Below, one piece after another: positions 6,081-6,182 of a stretch of DNA of 6,182 bases (position 1 is the stretch's first letter; every line of letters begins with the position of its first letter). The translations under genes were made by a program, and so were the position numbers. Location of the stretch: the NCBI GenBank assembly GCA_946549155.1, contig CAMNQN010000195.1:1-6182 (forward strand), in the 5' to 3' direction. Below the pieces are notes generated by a model, which was not told the DNA's origin, did not search any database, and saw nothing but the letters and a program-made list of their open reading frames with translations. This stretch comes from an uncultured Lachnospiraceae bacterium. Its GTDB lineage: Bacteria > Bacillota > Clostridia > Lachnospirales > Lachnospiraceae.

Positions 6081-6100
6081 TTTTCTAAAAGATTTTTCAA
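6072..6100 (-). promoter_or_regulatory. Sigma-A-type promoter of the RraA-like/ABC importer operon
   Basis: On the minus strand, TTGAAA (6095-6100, five of six -35 bases), a 17-bp spacer, then TATTAT (6072-6077, five of six -10 bases). Predicted start near 6065, giving a leader of about 79 nt before the RraA-like ATG. Upstream DNA (6101-6150) is rich in A and T tracts, which could act as an UP element. It is the only good leftward promoter I found, and would serve all six genes. Confidence 0.65.
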
Positions 6101-6182
6101 CAATTAAATGTTATTTTTTAGAGATTTTTTGAAATAATGCCACAAAAAAGTAATGGAAGAGCGATTATTGGCAATTTTGCTT

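Noticed and set aside
6166..6182. Sigma-54-type promoter (TTGGCA followed by TTGCT)
   Set aside because: The GG-to-GC spacing is 7 bp instead of the required 10.

Overview
The window carries one leftward (minus-strand) gene cluster: an RraA-like enzyme followed by a five-component ABC importer of the peptide/nickel (Dpp/Opp) family. It looks like a low-to-middle GC Firmicute, most likely a clostridial (Lachnospiraceae-like) genome. That rests on strong AGGAGG-type ribosome sites, TTG starts, a lipoprotein binding protein with a Ser/Thr/Ala-rich tether, AT-rich intergenic DNA and the style of the proteins. It is an inference, not a database match.

Reading in the direction of transcription, from right to left: 5987-6182 is an AT-rich control region with a good sigma-A-type promoter for the cluster (6072-6100, minus) and an equally good one facing it (6029-6057, plus). 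5318-5986 encodes an RraA/HMG-aldolase-fold protein. After 41 bp comes the lipoprotein substrate-binding protein (3690-5276). A 94-bp gap with a 13-bp-stem hairpin separates it from two permeases (2621-3595 and 1750-2628, overlapping by 8 bp). Two ATPases follow, 770-1738 and 1-757; the second runs off the left edge. The last three genes are packed so that each upstream stop codon overlaps the next ribosome site, or the genes themselves overlap.

The transporter is complete in type: a lipid-anchored binding protein, a DppB/OppB-like permease, a DppC/OppC-like permease, and DppD-like and DppF-like ATPases, all in frame without interruption. The binding protein would deliver a solute to the permease pair, and the two ATPases would power import. 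The RraA-like enzyme, first in the operon, may act on the imported compound or a product of it. The substrate cannot be read from sequence, so peptide specificity should not be assumed.

Points most worth a second look: the RraA-like protein has Thr-Asp where the family normally has Arg-Asp; the DppF-like ATPase has an LDGGR signature in place of LSGGQ; the DppD-like ATPase has a C-terminal run of six cysteines resembling an iron-sulfur site with two extra Cys; a strong hairpin lies between the binding-protein and permease genes; and two opposed promoters share one control region. I saw no mobile element, CRISPR array, tRNA or rRNA. The remaining long open frames on the plus strand are antisense shadows of these genes.
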